In this document: positions 51,178 to 61,100 of the stretch, piece after piece | Layout: each line of letters begins with the position of its first letter | Numbering within the stretch: position 1 is the first letter of the stretch | Source of the DNA: Verrucomicrobiota bacterium | GTDB taxonomy: Bacteria > Verrucomicrobiota > Verrucomicrobiia > Opitutales > Opitutaceae | Reading direction: 5' to 3' | Length of the DNA stretch: 64,000 bases | NCBI GenBank assembly: GCA_023391285.1 | Contig: JAEWBF010000125.1 | Location: forward strand, 23,020 to 87,019 | The notes under the pieces: generated by a model | The model's input: the letters and a program-made list of their open reading frames with translations, nothing else | Database searches by the model: none | Told to the model about the DNA's origin: nothing | Made by a program: the position numbers and the translations under genes

Positions 51178-52008
51178 ATGAAAACGGCTCGGCTGAATCG
51201 GTTGTTCAATCCGCAGACGCGGCGGTGCTTTGACGTCGCGCTCGATCATGGGTTTTTCAACGAGGGGTCGTTTCTCGCGGGGATCGAGGATTTGCCGAAG
51301 GCGGTCGAAACGATCGTGGCGGCGGGGCCGGATGCGATTCAACTGACGGTAGGGCAGGCGCCGCATTTGCAGAAGCTGCCGGTGCGCGGCAAGCCGGCGC
51401 TCGTGCTGCGGACGGATGTGGCGAATGTATATGGGACGCAGCTGCCGCGGACGTTGTTTTCGCGGATGATCGCGGAGCCGGTGGAGCAGGCGGTGCGGCT
51501 GGATGCGGCGTGCGTGGTGGTGAATCTGTTTCGGATTCCCGAGCAGCCGGAGGTGACCGATCAGTGTATTCAAAATATCCTGACGCTGAAGCCGCAATGC
51601 GACCGATTCGGGATGCCGTTGATGATCGAGCCCTTGGTGTTTCAACCGAACGCGAAGGCGGGCGGGTATATGGTCGATGGCGATTTGGCGAAGATCGTGC
51701 CGCTGGTGCGGCAGGCGGTGGAGCTGGGGGCGGATGTGATCAAGGCGGATCCGACCGACGATGTGGCGGTGTATGGAAAGGTGATCGAAACGGCGGGTGG
51801 CGTGCCGGTGTTGGTGCGCGGCGGGAGCAAAGCGCCGGAGCGGGAGATTTTGGAGCGGACGAAGGCGTTAATGGAGCAGGGGGCCGCGGGGATCGTTTAC
51901 GGAAGGAATATCATTCAGCACCCGAAGCCGGCGGGGATCACGCGGGCGTTGATGGCGGTGGTGCATGAAGGGGTGAGCGTGGAACGGGCGATGGGGATGC
52001 TGGGATGA
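51178..52008 (+). CDS. Class I aldolase, DeoC/LacD/FbaB superfamily
   Basis: A 276-residue (beta/alpha)8 Schiff-base aldolase. The ATG at 51178 (MKTARLNRLFNPQTRRCFDV) is preferred over an extension encoded by the repeat. FDVALDHGFFNEG near the start and the Schiff-base Lys in ADVIKADPTDD (about 187) mark the family. VLVRGGSKAPERE and GAAGIVYGRNIIQHPKPAG form the phosphate-binding end. The substrate is likely a ketose phosphate supplied by the PfkB kinase at the end of the cassette (inference). Confidence 0.86.
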   Translation: MKTARLNRLFNPQTRRCFDVALDHGFFNEGSFLAGIEDLPKAVETIVAAGPDAIQLTVGQAPHLQKLPVRGKPALVLRTDVANVYGTQLPRTLFSRMIAEPVEQAVRLDAACVVVNLFRIPEQPEVTDQCIQNILTLKPQCDRFGMPLMIEPLVFQPNAKAGGYMVDGDLAKIVPLVRQAVELGADVIKADPTDDVAVYGKVIETAGGVPVLVRGGSKAPEREILERTKALMEQGAAGIVYGRNIIQHPKPAGITRALMAVVHEGVSVERAMGMLG

Positions 52009-52022
52009 AGGAAGAGATAGAT

Positions 52023-52151
52023 GAACCGCAGAGGAACGGAGACACAGAGGAGTGGAACCACGGATGGACGCGGATGAACACGGATGCGGATTTTAGTTTA
52101 ACCACGAATGGACACGAATGAAGGCTCTGTGGCTTTGTGCCTCTGTGGTTC
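52023..52151. repeat. Word-repeat hairpin between aldolase and Gfo/Idh genes
   Basis: Outer arms GAACCGCAGAGGAACGGAG and CTTTGTGCCTCTGTGGTTC pair imperfectly (about 22 of 27 bases). Inside lie CCACGGATGGACGCGGATG and CCACGAATGGACACGAATG words. Combines both repeat vocabularies seen at 42534 and 48330. Confidence 0.85.
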
Positions 52152-52161
52152 AAATCAGCTC

Positions 52162-53289
52162 ATGAATTCGAATGTGGTGCGCGTAGGGGTGATTGGAGCG
52201 GGGTTGATGGGGCGAGAAGTCGCGAGTGCGTTTGGGCGGTGGTTCGCGTTGTTGGATTGTCCGGTGCGGGCGGAGCTCGTGGCGGTGTGCGATGTGAACG
52301 AGCGCGCGCTGGAGTGGTTTCGGCAGGTGCCGACGGTGAGGTTTTTCGAGACGGATCACCGGGCGCTGCTGGCGCGCGAGGAGGTGGATGTGGTTTACGT
52401 CGCGGTGCCGCATCACCTGCACGAGGCGATTTATTTGGATGTGTTGCGGGCGGGGAAGGATCTATTCGCGGAGAAGCCGTTTGGGATCGATCTCGCGGCG
52501 GCGCGCCGCGTGGGGGATGAGGCAAAGACGTTGGGGAGGTTTGTAAGGGTTTCGTCGGAGTTTCCGTTTTTGCCGGGGGCGCAGCGGGCGATCGAGTTTG
52601 TGAAAGGAGGAAAATGCGGGCGGGTGATGGAGGTGCGGAGCGCGTTTTTGCACTCGAGCGATTTGGATCCGGCGAAGCCGATCAATTGGAAGCGTCAGAC
52701 GAAGTTTTGTGGCGACGCGGGGGTGATGAACGATCTGGGTTTGCATGTCGCGCATGTGCCGCTGCGGCTCGGGTGGCGGCCGGCGAGTGTGTATGCGCAG
52801 TTGCAGAAGATTTATGCGGAGCGGCCGGATGGGCGTGGGGGCGTGGCGGCGTGCGACACGTGGGACAACGCCATCGTGCACGCGAATGCGGAGATCGGCG
52901 GGGCGGTGGTGCCGTTGACGCTGGAGATGAAGCGGCTGGCGCCGACGGAGACGAACACGTGGGTGCTCGAGGTTTTGGGCACGGACGGCGGGGTGCGGTA
53001 TTCGACGAAGGAGCCGAAGACGTTGTGGGTGTTTCGGCGGGGAAAAGAGCAGACGTGGGAGAAAACGGATTTGGGATTCGCGATGCCGTTTCGAACGATC
53101 ACGGGCGGGATTTTCGAGCCGGGGTTTCCGGATGTGTTGCAGCAGATGTGGGCGGCATTTTTGGCGGAGCGCGCGGGGAAGTTGGAGGGGCGATTTGGAT
53201 GTGCGACGCCGGATGAGGCGGTGACGCAGCATGAGATTTGGGCGGCGGCGCTGGAATCGCAGCGGGAGCAGCGGGTGGTGAAGGTGTGA
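52162..53289 (+). CDS. Gfo/Idh/MocA family oxidoreductase
   Basis: A 375-residue NAD(P)-dependent sugar or polyol dehydrogenase. The ATG at 52162 (MNSNVVRVGVIGAGLMGREV) carries the nucleotide fold; the upstream extension is repeat-encoded. DVVYVAVPHHLHEAIYLDVL and LFAEKPFGIDL (the EKP motif) are diagnostic. GDAGVMNDLGLHVAHVPLRL holds the conserved Asp and His of the active site. It likely oxidises or epimerises a sugar in the same pathway as its neighbours. Confidence 0.9.
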   Translation: MNSNVVRVGVIGAGLMGREVASAFGRWFALLDCPVRAELVAVCDVNERALEWFRQVPTVRFFETDHRALLAREEVDVVYVAVPHHLHEAIYLDVLRAGKDLFAEKPFGIDLAAARRVGDEAKTLGRFVRVSSEFPFLPGAQRAIEFVKGGKCGRVMEVRSAFLHSSDLDPAKPINWKRQTKFCGDAGVMNDLGLHVAHVPLRLGWRPASVYAQLQKIYAERPDGRGGVAACDTWDNAIVHANAEIGGAVVPLTLEMKRLAPTETNTWVLEVLGTDGGVRYSTKEPKTLWVFRRGKEQTWEKTDLGFAMPFRTITGGIFEPGFPDVLQQMWAAFLAERAGKLEGRFGCATPDEAVTQHEIWAAALESQREQRVVKV

Positions 53290-53296
53290 GGGCTGG

Positions 53297-53365
53297 CCTC
53301 ACGCCAAGGGCGCAAAGCGCGCCAAGGAGTTTTAACTTTGCGGCCTTTGCGGCCGTGGCGTGAGG
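53297..53365. repeat. Hairpin of GCGCAAAG words before the lyxose isomerase gene
   Basis: CCTCACGCCAAGGGCGCAAAG on the left (from 53297) and CTTTGCGGCCGTGGCGTGAGG-like sequence on the right (to 53365) form an imperfect stem around AGTTTTAA. It ends 9 bases before the next ATG and overlaps the expected ribosome site. Confidence 0.8.
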
Positions 53366-53374
53366 TTAACAAGG

Positions 53375-53950
53375 ATGAAGCGATCGGAGATCAATCGGGC
53401 TTTTCGGGATGCGGGAGAATGTTTTGCGCGGAATGGGTGGGCGCTGCCGCCGAATGCGCGGTGGGATATCACGGATTTTGGATTGGGCGATTTCGCGCGG
53501 TTCGGGCTCACGTTGATCAATTTGGCGGAGGAGCCGGAGTATTGTGAGAAGCTGATGTGGGCGCGGCGCGGGCAGACGACGCCGGCGCACACGCATGCGA
53601 AGAAGAAGGAGGATATCATTTGTCGCGCGGGGGAGCTGACGCTGCGGTTGTGGGCCAAGAAGCCGGTCGAGGGCGCGAACGAAGGTGGGATGTTGATGGT
53701 GCCGGTGAATGGGGAGCGTGTGCAGGTGCCAGCGGGCGCGCCGGTGGTGCTGCCGGCGGGTTGGCGGGTGACGTTGGTGCCGGGGGTGTGGCACGAGTTT
53801 TGGGCGTCGAGCGAGGAGTGTGTGATTGGCGAGGTGTCGACGGCGAACGACGATCTGCACGACAACTTCTTTGTGGATACTCGCGTGGGACGGTTTCCGG
53901 GCATCGACGAAGATGAGCCGGCGGAGGTCAGATTGATTTCGGAGGGCTGA
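53375..53950 (+). CDS. D-lyxose/D-mannose isomerase, cupin type
   Basis: A 191-residue cupin-fold sugar isomerase of the D-lyxose ketol-isomerase family, interconverting D-lyxose and D-xylulose (also D-mannose and D-fructose). The ATG at 53375 begins MKRSEINRAFRDAGECFARN, typical of the family. Metal ligands are expected in TPAHTHAKKKEDIICR (about 70-84) and the later VWHEFWA (about 138). Length is close to the E. coli O157 and Bacillus members. Its TGA overlaps the kinase ATG. Confidence 0.85.
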   Translation: MKRSEINRAFRDAGECFARNGWALPPNARWDITDFGLGDFARFGLTLINLAEEPEYCEKLMWARRGQTTPAHTHAKKKEDIICRAGELTLRLWAKKPVEGANEGGMLMVPVNGERVQVPAGAPVVLPAGWRVTLVPGVWHEFWASSEECVIGEVSTANDDLHDNFFVDTRVGRFPGIDEDEPAEVRLISEG

Positions 53951-54963
53951 TGGAACGCAGCGGTATCATCGCAGGCGGAAACTGGCTGATCGATCACGTG
54001 AAGGTGATCGATGCGTGGCCGGAGCAGGATTCGATTGCGACGATTCTGGAGCAGTCGTGGGGCAACGGCGGCGGACCGTATAATGTGTTGAAGAACCTGG
54101 CGAAGCTGGGGGCGGGGTTTTCGTTGGAAGGAATCGGTTTGGTGGGAGAGGACGCGAGCGGGGAGAGGATTCGCGAGGATTGTCGCGGGCATGGAATCGA
54201 TGTGCGGCAGCTGCGCGCGACGCTCGAGGCGCCGACCTCGTTTACGGATGTGATGACGGTGGCGACGACGCGGCGGCGGACGTTTTTTCATCAGCGTGGG
54301 GCGAATGCGCTGCTGGCGCCGGAGCATTTCGATTTTTCGGCGACGCGAGCGAAATGGTTTCACCTGGGGTATCTGCTCTTGTTGGACGGGCTCGATGCGT
54401 TGGATGCGGCGGGGAAGCCGCGGGCGCTGGAGGTATTTCGCCGGGCGCGCGAGGCGGGGTTGAAGACGTCGCTCGATTGCGTGAGCGATGGGGGCGGACG
54501 CTTTCAGTCGGTGGTGGCGCCGGTGGTGGCGGACGTGGATGTGTTGTTCGCGAACGATTTCGAGGCCGAGCAGCTGACGGGGCTGATGCTGGGGCGCGGT
54601 GAGACACTGCGGCGCGATGCGATCGTGGAAGCGGGCGGTTTATTGCTCGGGCGTGGCGTGCGGGAATGGGTGGTGATCCATTGTCCGGAAGGCGTGTGCG
54701 CGTGCGGTGCGAACGGCGAAACGATTTGGCAACCGAGTGTGCGAATGCCGGCGGAGGAGATTGCGGGAACGGCGGGGGCGGGGGATGCGTTGGCGGCGGG
54801 TGTGCTGATGATGTTGCACGACGGTGGTGGCATGGAGGCGGCGTTGCGGCTCGGCGTGTGTGCGGCGGCGGCTTCGCTGCGACATCCAACGTGCTCGAAT
54901 GCCGTTGAAGCGGCGGCAAGCTGTTTGCGGTTGGGCGAACGGTTTGGGTTTTACGGCAGATGA
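53950..54963 (+). CDS. PfkB family carbohydrate kinase
   Basis: A 337-residue ribokinase-fold kinase. The ATG at 53950 shares its first base with the isomerase stop. GNWLIDHVKVIDAWPEQDS and GNGGGPYNVLKNLAKLGA are the substrate end; the catalytic Asp is in EIAGTAGAGDALAAGVLMML (about 273). It probably phosphorylates the ketose made by the isomerase, to be cleaved by the aldolase (inference). Last gene of the cassette. Confidence 0.9.
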   Translation: MERSGIIAGGNWLIDHVKVIDAWPEQDSIATILEQSWGNGGGPYNVLKNLAKLGAGFSLEGIGLVGEDASGERIREDCRGHGIDVRQLRATLEAPTSFTDVMTVATTRRRTFFHQRGANALLAPEHFDFSATRAKWFHLGYLLLLDGLDALDAAGKPRALEVFRRAREAGLKTSLDCVSDGGGRFQSVVAPVVADVDVLFANDFEAEQLTGLMLGRGETLRRDAIVEAGGLLLGRGVREWVVIHCPEGVCACGANGETIWQPSVRMPAEEIAGTAGAGDALAAGVLMMLHDGGGMEAALRLGVCAAAASLRHPTCSNAVEAAASCLRLGERFGFYGR

Positions 54964-54967
54964 GGGG

Positions 54968-54995
54968 AAAACCTGTCGGGCTGTTAAGGTTTTTT
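54968..54995 (+). terminator. Possible terminator after the PfkB gene
   Basis: AAAACCT pairs with AGGTTTT over a 12-base loop, and the T-run continues to TTTTTT. Only 7 bp and AT-rich, starting 5 bases after the stop codon, so weak. Confidence 0.5.
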
Positions 54996-55092
54996 CGGAA
55001 CCAAGCGGCCTCGCCCGCTACTGTGCTGCCGCGCGTAATGCGCCCTGCTTCTGCGTGCTGCTTCCAGCTTCATCACCGAGAAGGGCGATTCA

Positions 55093-55119
55093 GCGCTGTC
55101 TCGCGATGAGCGACAGCGC
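55093..55119. repeat. Inverted repeat in the leader of the poly-HAMP kinase gene
   Basis: Arms GCGCTGTC and GACAGCGC, 11 bases apart, about 75 bases upstream of the kinase start. Could be an operator or a leader hairpin; nothing decides between them. Confidence 0.4.
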
Positions 55120-55193
55120 GCGCTTTGCCGTTTTCGCAAAGCAGTGCGGCCTCGCAGGTGGCGCGCGATGTTCCTTCTAGAGCTCCTTTTCCC

Positions 55194-58100
55194 ATGCCTT
55201 CCTTGTCCCGTTCCACCCGTGTTGAAAAAAAGTCTCGTGCCTCCGCGAAGACCCGGTCGGGCGCGCGCACGAATGGTGTGAGTTCCGCAGAACCCAGCGG
55301 CGATGCGTTCATGAAGGAGTTGCTGGGCGCGTTGGACGCGGTGGTGGAAGGTGATTTCTCGACCCGGATGGCGTCGGATTGGACGGGGTTGAATGGAAAA
55401 GTGGCAGAGCGGTTGAACGAGATGACCGCGCGGATGGAGCGGTTTAACACGAGCTTGTTGCGGCTGCGCCGGCAGGTGGGTGAAGAAGGCAAGATTGGCG
55501 AGCGGTTGCCGATCGGCGATGCGGTGGGGAATTGGGCGGAGCGGGTGGAGGCGATCAATTCGATCGTGGACGATCTCTCGCGTCCGACGGTGGAGGTTGG
55601 CCGCGTGATCGGCGCGGTGGCGAATGGCGATCTTTCGCAAGCGATGCCGCTGGAGTTGGGCGGTCGGCCATTGAAAGGCGAGTATCTGAAGACGGCGAAG
55701 CTGGTGAACGGGATGGTGGGGCAGCTGGAAGCGTTTTCGGTTGAGGTGATCCGCGTGGCGCGCGAGGTCGGCACAGAAGGTAAACTGGGCGGGCAAGCGC
55801 AGGTGAAGAAAGTGTCGGGCGTTTGGAAGGAGTTGACCGAGTCGGTTAATCAGATGGCCGGCAATCTGACGGCGCAGGTGCGCAACATTGCGGAGGTGAC
55901 GATCGCGGTCGCGAACGGCGACTTGTCGAAGAAGATCACGGTCGATGTGCGCGGAGAGATTCTGCAGCTGAAGGAAGCGATCAACGTCATGGTCGACCAG
56001 CTGCGGTCGTTTGCGGCGGAGGTGACGCGCGTGGCGCGCGAAGTCGGAACGGAAGGCAAACTGGGCGGGCAGGCGGTGGTGCCGGGCGTGGCGGGCACGT
56101 GGAAGGATTTGACGGACTCGGTGAACGCGATGGCGTCGAATCTGACGGCGCAGGTGCGCAATATCGCGGGGGTGACGACGGCGGTCGCGCGCGGGGATTT
56201 GTCGCGGAAGATCACGGTCGACGTGAAAGGCGAGATCCTCGAGCTGAAGGAAACCATCAACACGATGGTGGACCGGCTGAATGCGTTTGCGTCGGAAGTG
56301 TCACGCGTGGCGCGCGAGGTCGGCACGGAAGGAAAACTCGGCGGGCAGGCGCAAGTGCCGGGCGTCGCAGGCACGTGGAAGGATCTGACGGACAACGTGA
56401 ATTCGATGGCGAACAACCTGACGACTCAGGTGCGCAATATCGCGGACGTGACCACGGCGGTGGCGCGGGGAGATTTGTCGCGCAAGATCACGGTGGAAGT
56501 GCGCGGGGAGATTTTGGAGCTGAAGAACACCATCAACACGATGGTGGATCAGTTGAACGGCTTCGCGGCGGAAGTGACGCGCGTGGCGCGTGAAGTCGGC
56601 ACGGAAGGCGAACTCGGTGGCCAGGCGGTGGTGCCGGGCGTCGGCGGCACGTGGAAGGATTTGACGGATTCGGTGAATGCGATGGCGACGAATCTGACGG
56701 GTCAGGTGCGCAACATCGCGGAGGTGACGACGGCGGTCGCGAAAGGCGACTTGTCGCGCAAGATCACCGTGAACGTGAAAGGCGAAATTTTGGAGCTGAA
56801 GAACACGATCAACACGATGGTGGACCAGCTGAACGGGTTTGCGTCGGAAGTGTCACGCGTGGCGCGCGAAGTTGGCACGGAAGGCAAGCTCGGCGGCCAG
56901 GCGCAGGTGCAAGGTGTGGCGGGCACGTGGAAGGATCTCACGGACAATGTGAATTCGATGGCGGCGAATCTGACGGGTCAGGTGCGCAACATCGCGGAAG
57001 TGACGACGGCCGTGGCGAAGGGCGACTTGTCGCGCAAGATCACGGTCGACGTGCGCGGAGAGATTTTGGAGCTGAAGGACACGATCAACACGATGGTGGA
57101 TCAGCTGAACGGGTTTGCGTCGGAAGTGTCGCGCGTGGCGCGCGAAGTCGGCACGGAAGGCAAGCTGGGTGGCCAGGCGGAAGTGCCGGGCGTGGCGGGC
57201 ACGTGGAAGGATTTGACGGATAACGTGAATTTGATGGCGGCGAATCTGACGGGTCAGGTGCGCAACATCGCGGAGGTGGCGACGGCGGTCGCGAAAGGCG
57301 ATTTGTCGCGCAAGATCACGGTCGATGTGAAGGGCGAAATCCTGGAGCTGAAGAACACCATCAACACGATGGTCGACCAGCTGAACGGATTTGCGGCGGA
57401 AGTGACGCGCGTGGCGCGTGAAGTTGGCACGGAAGGCGCGCTCGGTGGTCAGGCGCAGGTGCCCGGTGTGGCTGGGACGTGGAAGGATTTGACGGACTCG
57501 GTGAATGCGATGGCGACGAACCTGACGACGCAGGTGCGTAACATTGCGGACGTGACGACGGCGGTGGCGCAGGGCGACTTGTCGCGCAAGATCACCGTGA
57601 ACGTGAAGGGCGAGATTCTCGCGTTGAAGAACACGATCAACACGATGGTGGATCAGTTGAACGCGTTTGCGTCGGAAGTGTCGCGTGTGGCGCGTGAAGT
57701 CGGAACGGAAGGCAAACTCGGCGGCCAGGCGCAGGTGCAAGGTGTGGCCGGCACGTGGAAGGATCTCACGGACAACGTGAATTCGATGGCGGCGAACTTG
57801 ACGGGTCAGGTGCGCAATATCGCGGAAGTGACGACGGCGGTGGCGAAGGGCGACTTGTCGCGCAAGATCACGGTCGACGTCCGCGGGGAAATTTTGGAGC
57901 TGAAGAACACCATCAATACGATGGTGGACCAGTTGAACGGATTTGCGTCGGAAGTGACGCGTGTGGCGCGCGAAGTCGGCACGGAAGGCAAGCTCGGCGG
58001 CCAGGCGGAAGTGCCGGGCGTGGCGGGCACGTGGAAGGATCTGACGGACAATGTGAATTCGATGGCGAACAACCTGACGACGCAGGTGCGCAACATCGCG

Positions 58101-61100
58101 GAAGTGACGATCGCCGTCGCGAACGGCGATTTGTCGCGCAAGATCACCGTCGATGTGCGCGGCGAGATTTTGCAGCTGAAGGAAACCATCAACACGATGG
58201 TGGAGCAGTTGCGGTCCTTTGCGTCGGAAGTGACGCGCGTGGCGCGCGAAGTCGGCACGGAAGGGCGTCTCGGCGTGCAGGCGGTGGTGCCAGGCGTGGC
58301 GGGCACGTGGAAGGATTTGACGGATTCGGTGAACGCGATGGGAGGCAATCTGACGGCGCAGGTGCGCAATATTGCGGACGTGACGACGGCGGTGGCGCGC
58401 GGCGACTTGTCGCGGAAAATCACCGTGGATGTGAAAGGCGAGATTCTGGAGCTGAAGAACACGATCAACACGATGGTGGACCAGCTGAACGGATTTGCGG
58501 CGGAAGTGACGCGCGTGGCGCGTGAAGTCGGAACGGAAGGCAAGCTCGGTGGCCAGGCGCAAGTGCCGGGCGTGGCGGGCACGTGGAAGGATCTGACGGA
58601 CAACGTGAATTTGATGGCCGCGAACTTGACCGATCAGGTGCGCGGTATCGTGAAAGTGGTTACGGCGGTCGCGGATGGAAATCTGCGGCAGAAGCTGACG
58701 GTGGAAGCCAAAGGTGAAGTCGCGGCGCTCGCGGAAACGATCAACAACATGACGGACACGCTCGCGACCTTTGCCGAGCAGGTGACGAACGTGGCGCGCG
58801 AAGTCGGTGTGGAAGGCCGTCTGGGCGGGCAGGCGCACGTGCCGGGCGCGGCGGGCACGTGGAAGGATTTGACGGGCAATGTGAACTTGCTTGCGGCGAA
58901 TCTGACGACGCAGGTGCGCGCGATTGCGGAAGTGGCGACGGCGGTGACGAAGGGCGACTTGACCCGATCGATTCAGGTCGATGCGCGCGGTGAAGTCGCG
59001 GAGCTGAAGGACAACATCAACACGATGATCTACAATCTCCGTGTCACGACGGAGACGAACCAGGAGCAGGACTGGTTGAAGACGAACCTGGCGAAGTTCA
59101 CGCGCATGCTGCAGGGCCAGCGCGATCTCTTCACGGTCGGCAAGATGTTGTTGTCGGAGCTCGCGCCGCTCGTGGATGCGCAGCAGGGCACAATTTATCA
59201 GATGGAAGCGGATGGCAGCGGGCAGCTGTTTCTGCGGTTGCTGGCCGGATACGCGCAGAATGCGGGTCAGCCGGAGCGGATCGATCTGGGCGAAGGCCTG
59301 GTGGGCCAATGCGCGGTGGAGCAGCAGCGGATCTTGCTGAACGATTTGCCGGCGGGATACACGCGCGTGCAGTCGAGCCTCGGCGATGCGGCGCCGGCGA
59401 GCATTGTGGTGCTGCCGGTGTTGTTCGAAGGACAGACGAAGGCGGTGATCGAGCTGGCGTCGCTGCATGCGTTCAGTGTGACGCACGTGTCGTTCCTCGA
59501 GCAGCTGACGCAGTCGATCGGTGTGGTGTTGAACACCATCGAAGCGACGATGAGGACGGAAGGATTGTTGAAGCAGTCGCAGCAGCTGACGGTGGAATTG
59601 CAGTCGCAGCAGAAAGAGCTGACGCAGACCAACGAAGAACTGGCGCAGAAGGCGCGGCAGCTGGCGGAGCAGAACGTCGAAGTGGAGCGGAAGAACGCGG
59701 AAGTCGAACAGGCGCGCCGCGCGCTGGAGGAAAAGGCGGCGGAACTCGCGCTCACTTCGAAATACAAATCGGAATTCCTCGCGAACATGTCGCACGAGCT
59801 GCGGACCCCGTTGAATTCAATTCTGATCCTTGGCCAGCAACTGGCGGATAACACGCAGGGAAATCTCTCGCCGAAGCAGGTGGAGTTTGCGCGGAACATC
59901 CACTCGTCGGGTTCGGATTTGTTGAACCTGATCACGGACATTCTCGATTTGTCGAAGATCGAGTCGGGGACGGTGACGGTCGAGGCGGAGGAGATCAGCT
60001 TCACGTCGTTGCGGGATGCGGTGGAGCGGAATTTCCGGCACGTGGCGGAGGCCAAGAATCTGCCGTTTCAAGTGGAGTTTTCTTCGGGGTTGCCGCGGAC
60101 GATCCGGACGGATCCGAAGCGGTTGCAGCAGATTTTGAAGAATCTATTGTCGAATGCCTTCAAGTTCACCTCGCACGGTCAGGTGGGCGTGAAGGTGCAA
60201 CTGGCGCCCGATGGTTGGACGCATGGGCATCCGGCCTTGAGTCGGGCGCCGCAGGTGATCGCGTTTTCGATCAGCGACACGGGCATTGGCATCGCGCAGG
60301 AAAAGCAGAAGTTGATCTTCGAGGCGTTTCAGCAGGCGGATGCGGGCACGAGCCGCAAGTATGGCGGCACGGGCCTGGGCCTCTCGATTTCGCGCGAGCT
60401 GGCGGCGTTGCTCGGGGGCGAGATCCGGCTGAACAGCAATCTGGGGCAGGGCAGCACCTTCACGCTGTATTTGCCGCTCTATTACATCGAGCCGGCGCCG
60501 GAGAAGGCGCGATCGGCGTCGCCGGCCTCGCCGATCATGCTGCCCGCGCCGCGCGAGGAAGTGATTCTCGACGACCGCGAGTCGGTGCAGCCGGGCGATC
60601 GGAGTTTGCTGATCGTGGAGGACGATCCGCACTACGCGCGGGTGTTGCTCGGGCTGGCGCGGGAAAAAGGTTTCAAGGGGATCGTGGCGACGCGCGGAAA
60701 CGCGGCGCTGACGCTGGCGCGGCAATTCCAGCCGACGGCGATCACGCTGGATGTGTTTTTGCCGGATATGCTGGGGTGGACGGTGTTGAACAACCTGAAG
60801 CTCAGTCCGACGACGCGGCACATCCCGGTGCAGATCATCTCGGTGGAGGAAGAGCGATCGCACGCGTTGTCGCGCGGGGCGTTTTCCTATACGGTGAAGC
60901 CGACGACGACGGAAGGGCTGGAGCAGTGTTTCGAGCGGATCAAAAAATTCGTCGAACCGCACACAAAGCGTTTGCTCGTGGTCGAGGACAACGACCTGGA
61001 GCGGCAGAGCATCGTGGAGTTGTTGAATCACGACGACATCGAGATCTCGACGGCGTCGACGGGACGGGAAGCGATCGACAAGCTGCTCGATCAGCCGGTC

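Noticed and set aside
55757..59040. Periodic repeats that might suggest a CRISPR or satellite
   Set aside because: The 276-base unit is in frame, translates to HAMP modules and has no unique spacers.
56853..59795. 980-codon antisense open frame opposite the HAMP array
   Set aside because: Its regular Arg/His-rich repeats simply mirror the 276-bp coding repeat of the kinase.
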